From Spirochaetae bacterium HGW-Spirochaetae-3 (lineage in GTDB: Bacteria; Spirochaetota; Spirochaetia; Treponematales; UBA12059), in assembly GCA_002839315.1 (NCBI GenBank), contig PGXV01000001.1:310001-374000 (forward strand): a DNA stretch of 64,000 nt. Direction: 5' to 3'. Under the pieces are notes generated by a model. That model saw nothing but the letters and a program-made list of their open reading frames with translations. It did no database searches and was not told the DNA's origin. Shown in pieces: positions 42,474 to 52,332 of the stretch. Each line of letters opens with the position of its first letter. The stretch's first letter is position 1. Made by a program: the position numbers and the translations under genes.

Positions 42474-43832
42474 GTGGTAGTTACGAAGAACATCGAGAAG
42501 CTGGAGCGCTCCGCAGTCAGGCTCACCGTTACCGTCGGCAAGGCCGATGTCCGCTCCGCGTACGAGAGTCTCCTTAAGGACTACGCTAAGAACGTCAGGA
42601 TTGACGGCTTCCGCAAAGGGAAGGTCCCTTCGAACATCCTGGAGCGGAAATTCGGCGACCAGCTCAGGCTCGACGCGATGGGCCGCGTGATGGACGAGGC
42701 CGTCGAGAAGGCGCTCGAAGGCGAGACCCTCGTGCCGTTGTCCTACGCGCAACCATCCCTCGACGGCGAGCCCAAGTTCGAGCTCGACGCCGACTTCTCC
42801 TTTTCGGTTACCTACGACGTGTTCCCCGATGTCGCCGCCGGCGACATATCGGGCTCCGAGATAGAATTGCCCCAGGTCTCCATCGCCAAGGCCGACGAAG
42901 AGCGAGAGCTGGACGAGATACGCGAGCGCAATGCCATCGTCATGGACAAGGACGATAAGGCCGCGGCGAAGAAGGGCGATATCGCCACCGTCGATTACAG
43001 CGAGCTCGACGACGCCGCCGCCCTCGTCGCTAATTCCGAGCGCCAGGACTTCGTCTTCGAGATAGGCACCGGCCATAATATCTACAAGTTCGACGACGAG
43101 GTCGTCGGTATGAAGAAGGGCGACGAGAAGGTATTCGACAAGGCCTTCCCCGCCGACTTCGAGTACGCCGAATTCGCAGGCCAGACGAAGAAGCTTAAGG
43201 TCAAGCTCACCAAGCTCAAGGAGAAGAAGCTTCCGGCCCTCGACGACGAGCTCGCCCAGGACGTTTCCGAGAAGTTCAAGACCCTGGACGACCTGAAGGC
43301 CGACGTCAAGGCCAAGCTGGACAAGCGTCTGTCCGACCGGATGAAGTCTCTCCGCGAGAAGGCTATCATCGACGTCCTCGTAGATAAGTCGACCGTCGAC
43401 ATCCCCGCGTCGATGATAGCCGCCGAGCTGGAGATGAGGCTGCGCAACCTGATGCAGCGCATGGGCATCGAGAACGAGGAGCGCCTCGCCCAGATCGTCA
43501 GCATGAGCGGGCGTTCCATCGACCAGCTCCGCGACGAATGGCGCCCCGAGGCCGAGAAGTCGATAAAGACCCGCCTCGTGATGGATAAACTGGTCGCGGA
43601 CGGCGCCTATGAGGCTTCCGACGAAGAGATATCAGCCGAGTACGCCAAGATGGCCGTAGATTCAAGCCTCTCCGTCGAGGACGTCAAGGCGGAATACGAG
43701 CGCCGCGGTATGGTCGAATACCTCAAGGACAGGATAAAGGAAGACAAGCTTCTCGCCGATCTAGAGAAGAAGATCAAGACGAAGAAGGGCAAGAAAGTCG
43801 CCTTCGTGGACTTGTTCAAGGAAAATGAGTAA
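42474..43832 (+). CDS. tig: Trigger factor
   Basis: 452 residues from GTG 42474, chosen because AAGGGG is 7 bases upstream; the frame is open back to 42429. The ribosome-binding loop GFRKGKVP lies at about 43-50. The FKBP-like PPIase domain (about 160-250) is followed by the long helical C-terminal chaperone arms. It binds nascent chains at the ribosome exit. First gene of tig-clpP-clpX-lon, a classical quality-control operon. Confidence 0.95.
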   Translation: MVVTKNIEKLERSAVRLTVTVGKADVRSAYESLLKDYAKNVRIDGFRKGKVPSNILERKFGDQLRLDAMGRVMDEAVEKALEGETLVPLSYAQPSLDGEPKFELDADFSFSVTYDVFPDVAAGDISGSEIELPQVSIAKADEERELDEIRERNAIVMDKDDKAAAKKGDIATVDYSELDDAAALVANSERQDFVFEIGTGHNIYKFDDEVVGMKKGDEKVFDKAFPADFEYAEFAGQTKKLKVKLTKLKEKKLPALDDELAQDVSEKFKTLDDLKADVKAKLDKRLSDRMKSLREKAIIDVLVDKSTVDIPASMIAAELEMRLRNLMQRMGIENEERLAQIVSMSGRSIDQLRDEWRPEAEKSIKTRLVMDKLVADGAYEASDEEISAEYAKMAVDSSLSVEDVKAEYERRGMVEYLKDRIKEDKLLADLEKKIKTKKGKKVAFVDLFKENE

Positions 43833-43852
43833 TCTTGTCCTCGAGGTACAAC

Positions 43853-44473
43853 ATGATTGAGAAGATGCATAACCTCGTCCCGGTCGTTATCGAGCAGACC
43901 GGAATAGGCGAGCGTTCCTACGATATCTATTCAAGGCTCCTGAAGGACCGGATCGTTTTCGTCGACGGCGAGATCAACGACCTTACGGCCGACCTCGTCG
44001 TCGCCCAGCTCCTGTTCCTGGCCTCCCAGGACGCCGAGAAGGATATCGACCTGTACATCAATTCACCCGGCGGCGCGGTCACGGCCGGGTTGGCCATCTA
44101 CGATACGATGCAGATCGTCCAGCCCGACGTGAAGACCATATGCGTCGGGCAGGCCTCCAGCATGGGCGCCCTGCTCCTCGCCGGCGGAGCCGCGGGCAAG
44201 CGCATGGCCCTGCCTAGTTCGCGCATCCTGATACACCAGCCCTGGGGCGGCGTGCAGGGGCAGGCCTCCGACATAAGCATCCAGGCTCGCGAGATCATCC
44301 GGATGAAGAAGATGACGGTGGAGTACTTCGCCAGGCATACCGGCAAGCCCGTCGAACGCGTCGCCCAGGATATGGAACGCGACTTCTTCATGTCCGCCCA
44401 GGAAGCCGTCGAGTACGGGCTGGTCGATTCGATACTCGAACGGAGGAAGAATGTCCCGGTCGAAAATAAATAA
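43853..44473 (+). CDS. clpP: ATP-dependent Clp protease proteolytic subunit
   Basis: 206 residues from ATG 43853 (CGAGG upstream), preferred over the TTG at 43835. Catalytic S103 (ASSMGA) and H128 (LIHQPWGG), with the Asp in the MERDFF segment. N-terminal [23 protein letters not shown] forms the axial loops. Forms a double heptamer fed by ClpX. clpX starts inside its last 23 bases. Confidence 0.97.
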   Translation: MIEKMHNLVPVVIEQTGIGERSYDIYSRLLKDRIVFVDGEINDLTADLVVAQLLFLASQDAEKDIDLYINSPGGAVTAGLAIYDTMQIVQPDVKTICVGQASSMGALLLAGGAAGKRMALPSSRILIHQPWGGVQGQASDISIQAREIIRMKKMTVEYFARHTGKPVERVAQDMERDFFMSAQEAVEYGLVDSILERRKNVPVENK

Positions 44474-45710
44474 GGGCTCCGACGGGGACGAGTCCCACGA
44501 GTGCTCGTTCTGCGGAAAGTCGGCCGAGTTCGCCAAGCGGCTGATCGCCGGCCCCGGCGTATACATATGCGACGAGTGCATCCAGGTCTGTAACCGTATC
44601 CTCTCCGAGGACGAGAGCACCGCATCCGGGGATTTCTCTACCGACGTGCCGAAGCCCAAGGATATCAAGGACTACCTCGACCAGTACGTAATCGGCCAGG
44701 ATTACGCCAAGAAGGTGCTGTCGGTAGCCGTGTACAACCACTACAAGCGTATCGCCAACGCTCACACCCTGAGCGACGGCATCGAGCTGGAGAAGTCCAA
44801 CGTCCTGCTCCTCGGCCCCACGGGCACGGGAAAGACGCTGTTGGCGCGGACGCTGGCCAAGAAGCTCAACGTGCCGTTCGCGATCGCCGACGCCACGACG
44901 CTGACCGAGGCCGGCTACGTCGGCGAGGACGTGGAGAATATCCTCCTCAAGCTGATACAGAACGCCGGCGGCAACGTATCCCTCGCAGAGAAGGGCATTA
45001 TCTACATCGACGAGATCGACAAGATAGCCCGCAAGACGCAGAACGTATCGATTACCCGCGACGTGTCGGGCGAGGGCGTACAGCAGGCCCTGCTCAAGAT
45101 CATCGAGGGCACCGTCGCCAACGTCCCGCCCCAGGGGGGCCGCAAGCATCCGCAGCAGGAATACATCCGCATCGATACGACCAACATACTGTTCATATGC
45201 GGAGGAGCGTTCGTCGGCCTTGACAAGACCATCGAGTCGAGGGTCTCCAAGGCCGCGCTCGGATTCGGCGCCGAGGTGCAGTCGCGGACCAAGATCGGCC
45301 TGCGCGAGCTCTTCACGAATATACACCCGGACGATCTCGTCAAGTTCGGCATGATCCCCGAGTTCATCGGCCGCCTTCCGATTCAGGTCGCGCTGGATAA
45401 CCTCGAGGCCGAGGATCTCAAGCGAATCATCACCGAGCCCAAGAACTCTATACTCAGGCAATTCCAGGAGAGCTTCAAGCTGGACGGAGCCGACCTGGTA
45501 TTCGCGCCAGAGGCCATCGACGCGATCGCCGAGCAGGCGATAGTACGCAATACGGGCGCGCGCGGCCTCCGGTCCATCGTCGAGAATCTCCTCGTCGATG
45601 TGATGTTCGACCTTCCTAGCGATTCCGAGAACAAGCGCGTGATCGTGACCCGCGATACCGTCGTGTCGAAGAAGCCGCCGATCGTAGAAGGATTGAAGAA
45701 GAGCGCATGA
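44451..45710 (+). CDS. clpX: ATP-dependent Clp protease ATPase subunit ClpX
   Basis: 419 residues. N-terminal zinc-binding dimer domain with C18, C21, C40, C43. Walker A GPTGTGKT (122-129), pore loop GYVG, Walker [12 protein letters not shown], the IGFGAEV loop that docks into ClpP, and sensor 2 region [10 protein letters not shown]. It unfolds tagged substrates, including SsrA-tagged ones produced with SmpB. Overlaps clpP by 23 bases and lon by 4. Confidence 0.97.
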   Translation: MSRSKINKGSDGDESHECSFCGKSAEFAKRLIAGPGVYICDECIQVCNRILSEDESTASGDFSTDVPKPKDIKDYLDQYVIGQDYAKKVLSVAVYNHYKRIANAHTLSDGIELEKSNVLLLGPTGTGKTLLARTLAKKLNVPFAIADATTLTEAGYVGEDVENILLKLIQNAGGNVSLAEKGIIYIDEIDKIARKTQNVSITRDVSGEGVQQALLKIIEGTVANVPPQGGRKHPQQEYIRIDTTNILFICGGAFVGLDKTIESRVSKAALGFGAEVQSRTKIGLRELFTNIHPDDLVKFGMIPEFIGRLPIQVALDNLEAEDLKRIITEPKNSILRQFQESFKLDGADLVFAPEAIDAIAEQAIVRNTGARGLRSIVENLLVDVMFDLPSDSENKRVIVTRDTVVSKKPPIVEGLKKSA

Positions 45711-48145
45711 GCATACTGGAATCCCTGCGTCCCAAGGGAGACGCTACGGAAATTCCGCTCGTGTACGTCAGGGACGCGGTCGTATTCCCGCATACGATCG
45801 CTCCCGTGCTCGCGGCTACGAAATTCTGCGTCACCGCGGCCGAGATGGCCGGCAAGTCAGACAAGAAAATATTCATATCCCTGCTCAAGAACCTCCCCGC
45901 GGACGGCGCTAACGACATAGACGTCCACGAGATCGGAACGGTCGCCCACGTGCTCCAGTCTATAAAGCTAGCGGACGGATCCGTCCGCCTGCTCGTCGAG
46001 GGACAGAGGAGGGCTCGGCTGAAACGGACGGTATTCCGCAAGGAGTACCTGGGCGCGCTCGTCGAGCCCTTGCCCGACGAGGACGAAGCCGTCCCCGACG
46101 ACAAGGAGTTCGGCGCGCTCGTCCAGATCGTTCGCCGCGATTTCTCCGCCTACGCCGAACTGGCCAAGAAGATCCCGAGCGAGACACTCATCGGCGTCCA
46201 GCGCGCCGACGATCCGAGAAGGCTCTGCGATACCGTCGCCAACGCCATGGGCCTTAAGCTGGAGCGTAAGCAGGATCTCCTTTCCGTGGTTCCGCTACGG
46301 GAACGTCTCGAGGCGACGGCTCAGGCCTTGTCGCAGGATATAGAGCTCTTGACCATACAGCGCCGCATCTCGCAGAAGGTCCGCGCCAGGATGGACAAGA
46401 CCCAGAAGGACTATTTCCTCCAGGAGCAGCTCAAAGAGATTAACAAGGAGCTCGGTCGGGAAGACGACGAGACCGAATTCGCGGAGCTCCTGCACCGGAT
46501 AGAGGAAAAAGCCCCTCCTCAGGAGGTCGTCGACAAGGCCAGGAAGGAATTGGCCAGGCTCTCGAAGCTTCAGGCCCTTTCCCCGGAGGCCGGCGTCATA
46601 CGAGGATACTGCGAATGGCTCGCCGATCTTCCGTGGTCCGCCAGGACGACCGATTCAAAGGACCTGGACGCAGCGAAGCTCGCGCTCGACCAGGACCATT
46701 ACGGCATGAAGAAGGCCAAGGAACGCATCCTCGAGTTCATCGCCGTCAGGCAGCTCAACGATTCACTGAAGGGTCCTATCCTGTGCCTCGTCGGGCCTCC
46801 CGGAACGGGCAAGACGAGCCTCGGGCGCTCGATAGCGAGGGCGCTCTGCCGCGACTTCGTCCGGATGAGCCTGGGCGGCGTCAGGGACGAGGCCGAGATA
46901 CGCGGACACCGCAAGACCTATGTCGGCGCCTTGCCCGGCAAGATCATCCAGAGCATGCGAAAGGCGGGCTCGTCCAATCCCGTTTTCCTCCTCGACGAGA
47001 TAGACAAGATGTCGAGCGATTTCAGGGGCGATCCGGCGAGCGCGCTGCTCGAAGTGCTCGATCCGGAGCAGAACGCTACCTTCGTCGACCATTACCTGGA
47101 GCTACCGTACGACCTCTCCGGCGTCATGTTCGTGACCACGGCCAACAGCATACACTCCATCCCCTACGCGCTCCTCGACAGGATGGAAGTGATAGAGATC
47201 CCCGGCTATAGCGAGTACGAGAAGCTCGAGATAGCGAAGCATTTCATCGTCCCTAAGCAGATACGCGAGAACGGGCTCGGAGACTCCGCGCTTCGCATAC
47301 GCGACGACGCGGTCCTGGAGATAGTCAGGCACTATACCATGGAATCGGGCGTCCGTTCCCTGGAGCGGGAAATTGCGCGCGTCGTCCGCAAGACGGCCGA
47401 GCGAGCCGTCGCCGATGGGTTCGCCGGCGGGGACAAATCGATAGCCGACTTCAAGCGGGTCATAGGGGCTTCCTCGCTACACAAGCTGATCGGCAAGCGC
47501 CGCCACGAGAACGACCTGATTTTTACGGAGCCGGGGCCGGGGCTCGCTTGCGGCCTCGCCTGGACCGAGATGGGCGGCACGGTTCTTCCGGTAGAGGCCT
47601 CCGGCTTCGAGGGAGAGGGCGAGCTTATACTGACGGGCAACCTCGGAGACGTCATGAAGGAGAGCGCCAGGGCCGCGCTGACGTATCTCCGGGCGCATGC
47701 GACAGAGTACGGCCTCTCGGCCAAGAGTTTCTCCGGACGCACGCTGCATATCCACGTTCCGGAGGGCGCGATACCCAAAGACGGCCCTTCGGCGGGTATC
47801 ACGCTGGCGGCCGCCATCGCTTCGGCCCTTACCGAGCGTCCGCTTTCTCCCGGCTGGGCCATGACGGGAGAGATAACACTGACCGGGCGCATCCTAGCGA
47901 TCGGCGGGGTTAAGGAGAAGATCCTGGCGGCCCATCGCAACAAGATCGCCAAGGTCCTGTTACCGGAAGCCAACCGCAAGGACATAGACGATATCCCCGC
48001 CGAAGTGGCCCAGAGCATGGAACTCCGGTTCAGCTCGACGATAGCCGACGCGTTCACCGTATTGCTACCGTTCGCGAAGCCCTCCGAAAAGAAGGATAAG
48101 CGCCCCGGCAAGGGAACGGCGCGCGAAGGGCGCGACGCGGTATGA
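45707..48145 (+). CDS. lon: ATP-dependent protease Lon
   Basis: 812 residues. N-terminal LON substrate domain (about 8-205), coiled region with [19 protein letters not shown]+ module with Walker A GPPGTGKT (363-370) and Walker [10 protein letters not shown]. The protease domain has the Ser-Lys dyad S695 (PKDGPSAGI) and K736 ([12 protein letters not shown]). A basic C-terminal tail ([16 protein letters not shown]) is extra. ATG overlaps the clpX stop by 4 bases. Confidence 0.97.
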   Translation: MSILESLRPKGDATEIPLVYVRDAVVFPHTIAPVLAATKFCVTAAEMAGKSDKKIFISLLKNLPADGANDIDVHEIGTVAHVLQSIKLADGSVRLLVEGQRRARLKRTVFRKEYLGALVEPLPDEDEAVPDDKEFGALVQIVRRDFSAYAELAKKIPSETLIGVQRADDPRRLCDTVANAMGLKLERKQDLLSVVPLRERLEATAQALSQDIELLTIQRRISQKVRARMDKTQKDYFLQEQLKEINKELGREDDETEFAELLHRIEEKAPPQEVVDKARKELARLSKLQALSPEAGVIRGYCEWLADLPWSARTTDSKDLDAAKLALDQDHYGMKKAKERILEFIAVRQLNDSLKGPILCLVGPPGTGKTSLGRSIARALCRDFVRMSLGGVRDEAEIRGHRKTYVGALPGKIIQSMRKAGSSNPVFLLDEIDKMSSDFRGDPASALLEVLDPEQNATFVDHYLELPYDLSGVMFVTTANSIHSIPYALLDRMEVIEIPGYSEYEKLEIAKHFIVPKQIRENGLGDSALRIRDDAVLEIVRHYTMESGVRSLEREIARVVRKTAERAVADGFAGGDKSIADFKRVIGASSLHKLIGKRRHENDLIFTEPGPGLACGLAWTEMGGTVLPVEASGFEGEGELILTGNLGDVMKESARAALTYLRAHATEYGLSAKSFSGRTLHIHVPEGAIPKDGPSAGITLAAAIASALTERPLSPGWAMTGEITLTGRILAIGGVKEKILAAHRNKIAKVLLPEANRKDIDDIPAEVAQSMELRFSSTIADAFTVLLPFAKPSEKKDKRPGKGTAREGRDAV

Positions 48146-48483
48146 GGGGAGACGCGGCCAACCTGGCTCGCTCGATGCTCGTTCGTCTGTCCGTGGCCTC
48201 GGCCTTCATGTCGCTCGTCGGTCTTTCCATGTACGTCGCCGGTAATTTCAGCCTCCTTTCAGGAGACGCCCTGTCTGCCGTGACCTTCGCCACCGGCTCC
48301 GCCGGGATAGCGGCCATCCTGTTCTCCTGCGCGGGCCTCGCCGTCATATTCGCGGCTCCGACGGTCGGGGGCAAGCTCTCCGGCGCGTCAGTCGGAGTAT
48401 CGGCGGCTTCGGGCGCGATAGGCCTCGCGGCCCTTGTCTTCGCCGGACTAGTACGGGCTCTGAGCGGCGGCCTGTCCTTCTAG
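48142..48483 (+). CDS. Small membrane protein coupled to lon
   Basis: 113 residues, ATG overlapping the lon stop by 4 bases. Three hydrophobic segments (about 15-35, 50-72, 80-108) rich in Ala, Gly and Ser, with few charges; no signal peptidase site evident. Family not recognised. The overlap indicates it is translated with lon. Its last 36 bases overlap the opposite-strand peptidase gene. Confidence 0.6.
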   Translation: MRGDAANLARSMLVRLSVASAFMSLVGLSMYVAGNFSLLSGDALSAVTFATGSAGIAAILFSCAGLAVIFAAPTVGGKLSGASVGVSAASGAIGLAALVFAGLVRALSGGLSF

Positions 48484-49545
48484 TCCCAACCGTTCCGCCA
48501 TCGCCTTCTTTACGTCTTTTCCGGCCTTGCCGGCAATGACCTTTACGGTAGACACGAAGTTCGCCAGCGATCCGGCGGCGACACGGTCGAACCATTCTTC
48601 GTACATCCCCAGGTCTTCTTCATATAGTCTGTATAGATCGATATACGCATTATTTATGGCGCCCATATCGAAATTCCTGAATCCTTCGTCATGGAAGCGA
48701 GCCTCTGCTTCCCCTCGGAATACGGCGGCCCGTTCGGACAGTATCGCCGCCTTGGCCGACAGTTTTTCTTCATGGCTCATCGACGAATCCCCGTACGCCG
48801 CGTCCAGGAGGCTCGCGGTCCCCTTGAGGAAGGCGACGAAAGCCTCGCCGTCCTCGTATTTGAAACGCCTTGCAGCGAGCGCCTCCGAATCCGGTCCGTA
48901 TCGTTCCTCGAGATATCCCTGGGCGCCCTTGCGTCCGACGAACGTGGCGAATTCCTCGTTGAACTGATCGGCTCCCTTGACGAATAGCGTCGCGTGCGCG
49001 GATTCGTGAAGGATCAGCTCCGCTATTTCGCCTTCATCGTAATCCGCCATGAATGAATAGAGCGGATCCCTGAAATAGCCAAGCGAACTGAACGCGTCGA
49101 CCTGTCTGACGATGACGTCGAGGCCGGATGCCTCGAGGCGAGCCGCCTCTCTTTCAGCATCGGCCTTATCGTAGAAGCCCTTGTACGGCATAGCCCCGAG
49201 AACGGGATAGGTCCAGTAATGCCGTTCGAACGAGTCGACCGCGCAGGCGGACACGACGTCGGCCGCGTATCCTTTATCGGTCTCGACGTAGCGAGTGTAG
49301 TTCTTCGTCGGAGACAGCCCCGCGCCGACGACGGAGAATCGCCTGACCTCCTCGACCGAGGCGATGAGCGCCGCTACCGAAGCAGGCGTATCGGGCTCGC
49401 GGGCGATGCGGTCGAGGGGAATCGCCTCCGCCCGATCAGCCAGGAAACGAGTAGCCTGCTTGGCGTACCAGCATGACGATAGGCACAGGGCTAGCATGAC
49501 GGACGCGGCGGTCGTCGTAGCGACTCTAGCGATGGATACGGTCAT
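48448..49545 (-). CDS. Lipoprotein zinc aminopeptidase-like (COG4324 type)
   Basis: 365 residues. Signal peptide with lipobox LSSC (C25). A zincin motif HESAH (H180-H184) and downstream glutamates E197/E198 in FNEEFATFVG match the putative aminopeptidase family COG4324 (DUF2265). The rest is helical with a C-terminal segment after about 310. Anchored in an envelope membrane and likely acting on peptides outside the cytoplasm. Its 3' end overlaps the lon-linked gene by 36 bases (convergent). Confidence 0.8.
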   Translation of the reverse strand: MTVSIARVATTTAASVMLALCLSSCWYAKQATRFLADRAEAIPLDRIAREPDTPASVAALIASVEEVRRFSVVGAGLSPTKNYTRYVETDKGYAADVVSACAVDSFERHYWTYPVLGAMPYKGFYDKADAEREAARLEASGLDVIVRQVDAFSSLGYFRDPLYSFMADYDEGEIAELILHESAHATLFVKGADQFNEEFATFVGRKGAQGYLEERYGPDSEALAARRFKYEDGEAFVAFLKGTASLLDAAYGDSSMSHEEKLSAKAAILSERAAVFRGEAEARFHDEGFRNFDMGAINNAYIDLYRLYEEDLGMYEEWFDRVAAGSLANFVSTVKVIAGKAGKDVKKAMAERLGLEGQAAAQSPY

Positions 49546-49551
49546 ACGGAC

Positions 49552-49580
49552 AGTCTATCATGAAGCCGTACGCCGATAAA
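49552..49580 (-). promoter_or_regulatory. Leaderless promoter of the zinc-peptidase lipoprotein
   Basis: Minus strand: -10 TAGACT (49557-49552) then GTCCGT and ATG at 49545. The -35 is weak (TTTATC, 17-base spacer). No Shine-Dalgarno. Confidence 0.5.
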
Positions 49581-49590
49581 ACGCGGCCGC

Positions 49591-49619
49591 TTGCCCTGAG
49601 CCGCTTCCGCCGATACACT
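49591..49619 (+). promoter_or_regulatory. Leaderless promoter of the EamA-type transporter gene
   Basis: -35 TTGCCC (49591-49596), 17-base spacer, -10 TACACT (49614-49619), 7 bases, ATG at 49627. A GAGG lies only 1 base from the ATG, too close to act as a Shine-Dalgarno. Confidence 0.6.
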
Positions 49620-49626
49620 CCGAGGC

Positions 49627-50520
49627 ATGAAAAGCAGCGATTCCGCACCATCGGCGACTACGTACGAGTCGCTCCTCTTTATAACGGCGGCCATATGGGG
49701 CACGGGTTTCGTGGCCCAGCGCCTCGGTATGCAGAACCTCGGGCCGTTCTCGTATAATGCGGCTCGCTTCCTCGTAGGAGCGCTGACGCTCGTTCCTGTA
49801 CTTCTAGCGAGGAAGGTTCCCTTCGCGTCCGTTCTTTCCGCGCTCGGTCCGGGCCTGGCCGCGGGTTCGGTCCTGGCCGTCGCCGCCGGATTCCAGCAAG
49901 CCGGGCTGCAGTATACGAGCGCGGGCAAGGCTGGCTTCATTACCGGCATCTACGTCGTGCTCGTGCCTATCGCCGCCATGGCGATGGGGAAGCATACCCC
50001 GCCTCGGACCTGGTTCGGAGCCCTCTGCGCGTTCATCGGCCTCTATATCCTATCCTTCTCGTCGATCGCCGGTATCAACCGCGGAGACGCGCTCGTGCTC
50101 GCGAGCGCGTTCTTCTGGACGGCTCATATCCTGGTGCTCGACCGCTGGGCCTCCAGGGTCGACCCGATCGCTCTCGCATGCGTACAGTTCGCGGTATGCT
50201 CGGCTCTGTGCTGGGTCGGCGCCGGCTTCACGGAGGCCCCCGCCGTAGCCGATTTCGTCGCGGGCGCGCTCCCGATAGCCTACGGCGGAGTATTGAGCAT
50301 CGGCGTCGCCTATACCCTTCAGGCGATAGCGCAGAGCAAGGCTCACCCGGCTCGCGCGGCGATCATCATGTCGCTCGAATCGCCTTTCGCCGTCATAGCG
50401 GGATTCTTCTTCCTCTCGGAACGCATGGGCATACGAGAGCTGGCCGGTTGCGCGCTGATGCTGGCGGGAACCTTCCTGGCGCAATGGCCGGCCAAGGTGA
50501 AGGAGCGCGCCCGAGGGTAG
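49627..50520 (+). CDS. EamA/RhaT-family drug-metabolite transporter
   Basis: 297 residues with about ten membrane helices in two EamA repeats. The first repeat begins LLFITAAIWGTGFVAQRLGM and the second is around GDALVLASAFFWTAHILVLDR; the end is LMLAGTFLAQWPAKVKERA. Such proteins export amino acids or metabolites, and the substrate is unknown. Single gene, divergent from the zinc-peptidase lipoprotein and followed by the amidohydrolase with its own promoter. Confidence 0.88.
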   Translation: MKSSDSAPSATTYESLLFITAAIWGTGFVAQRLGMQNLGPFSYNAARFLVGALTLVPVLLARKVPFASVLSALGPGLAAGSVLAVAAGFQQAGLQYTSAGKAGFITGIYVVLVPIAAMAMGKHTPPRTWFGALCAFIGLYILSFSSIAGINRGDALVLASAFFWTAHILVLDRWASRVDPIALACVQFAVCSALCWVGAGFTEAPAVADFVAGALPIAYGGVLSIGVAYTLQAIAQSKAHPARAAIIMSLESPFAVIAGFFFLSERMGIRELAGCALMLAGTFLAQWPAKVKERARG

Positions 50521-50532
50521 GCCCGGCCTGGC

Positions 50533-50561
50533 TTGCCAAATACATCGTATGGCTATATCGT
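50533..50561 (+). promoter_or_regulatory. Leaderless promoter of the amidohydrolase gene
   Basis: -35 TTGCCA (50533-50538), 17-base spacer, -10 TATCGT (50556-50561), TCCACC, then ATG at 50568. TATATC at 50554 is an alternative -10. No Shine-Dalgarno. Confidence 0.6.
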
Positions 50562-50567
50562 TCCACC

Positions 50568-51785
50568 ATGACTACGACCATACCGCTGCTTCACGACAAC
50601 CATAACCACGTAAGCCTCTATGCCGCGTTCTCCTCTTGCATCGATATTTCGAGATCCGCGCCCGACGCGGCCTTGGCTCTCCTCCGCGGCTTGCCCGAGG
50701 ACCGTCTATCCGTCGTGCGAGGATGGAAGTCCTTCGAGTTGCCGATGACCTCGGAGGAGCTATCGTCGTTGCCGCCGATCATACTCATCAATTTTAGCCT
50801 TCACGGATTCGTCGTCAGCGATTCCGGCGTTCCCTTCCTCGAGACGACGGTACCGGAAGTCGCCTCGATGCGAAACGATCAGGCGTGGTGCGAAGCGAAC
50901 GTCCCGCCCATCTTCGCGGCGTACTGCGGTCTGGCCGGGCTCGACGCGAAAAAGTTGGGCGAGTATATCGATAGGATGCTGCCGCTCGGCATAGGCTCGA
51001 GCGACGAGATGACCGTGCCTACGATCCAGGCGCTCGACGTGTGCTCTTCATCCCCGTACGATAAGCGCCTGAACTATTGGGTGGCTCCGGCCTTGTATGA
51101 GAAAATGGACATAGCGAGGCGCGGCTTGGTTTCGGGTATCAAGCTGTTTCTCGACGGCGCGGTCGGTTCCAGGAGCGCCGCCATCGAAGGTCCCTGGATC
51201 GGTCCGGGCAAGGCCATGTTCACGTATGCCGACGATGTCCTGCTAGCCATCCTTCGACGGGCGGGAGCGTATGGAACGGGGCTGTCGGCACACGCTATCG
51301 GAGAGCTGGCCATAGAGCAAGCGCTATCCGCTATCGAGGTCGCGGTACGCGAAGGCGCGCGGTTCAGGACCATTCGGTTGGAGCATGTTCAATATATCGA
51401 CGTTAACCAGGCGCGCCGGGCTAAGGATCTCGGTATCGTATTGTCGATGCAACCCAATTTTACGAGCGACTCGATAGATTATACCGATCGGCTGACTGAA
51501 TCCTACCTGAAACGTAATAATCCGTTCAGGATGCTGATAGACGAGGTCGGGTTCGAGCCGGGACGGGACATGCTATTCGGTTCCGACGGCATGCCCGACG
51601 GTATAGCCTACGCGGCTACCCAGGCGCTGTTCCCGGCGTACCCGTCGCAACGCCTCTCCCTCGACGAGCTCGTGGCGGGATACGGAACGGCGAAGGGCGT
51701 GTCCGGTACGGTCACCCTGGATATCGACGATACCGAGAGGCGCGTCAGCGTGTCGGGAACGAGTCCTGTTCGCCTGGCTCCCTGA
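50568..51785 (+). CDS. Amidohydrolase (YtcJ-like, compact)
   Basis: 405 residues from ATG 50568; the long upstream frame lies inside the transporter gene. Metal-dependent hydrolase: HxH as H12-N-H14, KLFLDGAVGSRSAA, AHAIGE, LEHVQYI and the final Asp in FGSDGMPDG. YtcJ-type enzymes are usually over 500 residues with an N-terminal beta-sandwich. Here the protein starts directly at the HxH strand, so that subdomain is reduced. Substrate unknown. Its 3' end overlaps the AMMECR1 gene by 41 bases on the other strand. Confidence 0.8.
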   Translation: MTTTIPLLHDNHNHVSLYAAFSSCIDISRSAPDAALALLRGLPEDRLSVVRGWKSFELPMTSEELSSLPPIILINFSLHGFVVSDSGVPFLETTVPEVASMRNDQAWCEANVPPIFAAYCGLAGLDAKKLGEYIDRMLPLGIGSSDEMTVPTIQALDVCSSSPYDKRLNYWVAPALYEKMDIARRGLVSGIKLFLDGAVGSRSAAIEGPWIGPGKAMFTYADDVLLAILRRAGAYGTGLSAHAIGELAIEQALSAIEVAVREGARFRTIRLEHVQYIDVNQARRAKDLGIVLSMQPNFTSDSIDYTDRLTESYLKRNNPFRMLIDEVGFEPGRDMLFGSDGMPDGIAYAATQALFPAYPSQRLSLDELVAGYGTAKGVSGTVTLDIDDTERRVSVSGTSPVRLAP

Positions 51786-52332
51786 ATACGGTAGCGGTGA
51801 AGCGGTATAGCTTGGCTCCGGGGCTCGTATAGGCGCCGCTTTCGAGACCGGCCTTGACGCAGAGCTGCTCCAATAGCTCCACGCGATCCCAGCCCTGTTC
51901 GGACGCCACCTGGGGCAGGAACACGCCCGACCTGAACCCGCGCGTCAGTAAGACGCCATGCTTGCCCGGGACCACGTCGTCGGGCGAGCACGGCTCGAAG
52001 GGCGAAAGGACCGATATCTCTATGTCGATGCGATCCAGCTCGCTATCGATAAGCGGGGGGAACCTCGGATCGTCGAACGCGGCGGCCTTGGCCATATCGC
52101 GGACGGTAGCGTAAAGCGGTTGCTCCGCGCTCATCCTGCCGATGCAGCCCCGCAGGAGTCGTCGACCGGCGGGAGATCTCTTGTGGAGCGTCACGAAGGC
52201 GCCTAGCGCTTCCTCGAGCGCCGGACCATACGCGGGCCAGCGCGGGGGCCGCCCCTCGAGACTCGCGGCGATGGCCTCCCGAGCGGTACCCAACAAGGAA
52301 GAGCGATCCGCTGGTAGAAATTCCTGGCTCAC
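51745..52332 (-). CDS. amrA: AMMECR1-family protein (AmmeMemoRadiSam protein A)
   Basis: 195 residues from GTG 52332, whose GTGA overlaps the upstream stop and has GGAGG 6 bases before it; a longer GTG start at 52353 is possible. The invariant LRGCIGRM motif is present, with FDDPRFPPL and DIEISVLSPFEP. AMMECR1 proteins accompany MEMO1 and radical SAM proteins in bacteria and archaea. Molecular function unresolved. Operonic with amrB. Confidence 0.88.
   Translation of the reverse strand: MSQEFLPADRSSLLGTAREAIAASLEGRPPRWPAYGPALEEALGAFVTLHKRSPAGRRLLRGCIGRMSAEQPLYATVRDMAKAAAFDDPRFPPLIDSELDRIDIEISVLSPFEPCSPDDVVPGKHGVLLTRGFRSGVFLPQVASEQGWDRVELLEQLCVKAGLESGAYTSPGAKLYRFTATVFREPGEQDSFPTR

Noticed and set aside
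50178-50567. Upstream extension of the amidohydrolase frame
   Set aside because: It is an out-of-frame shadow of the EamA transporter, rich in Arg; conserved domain starts at 50568.
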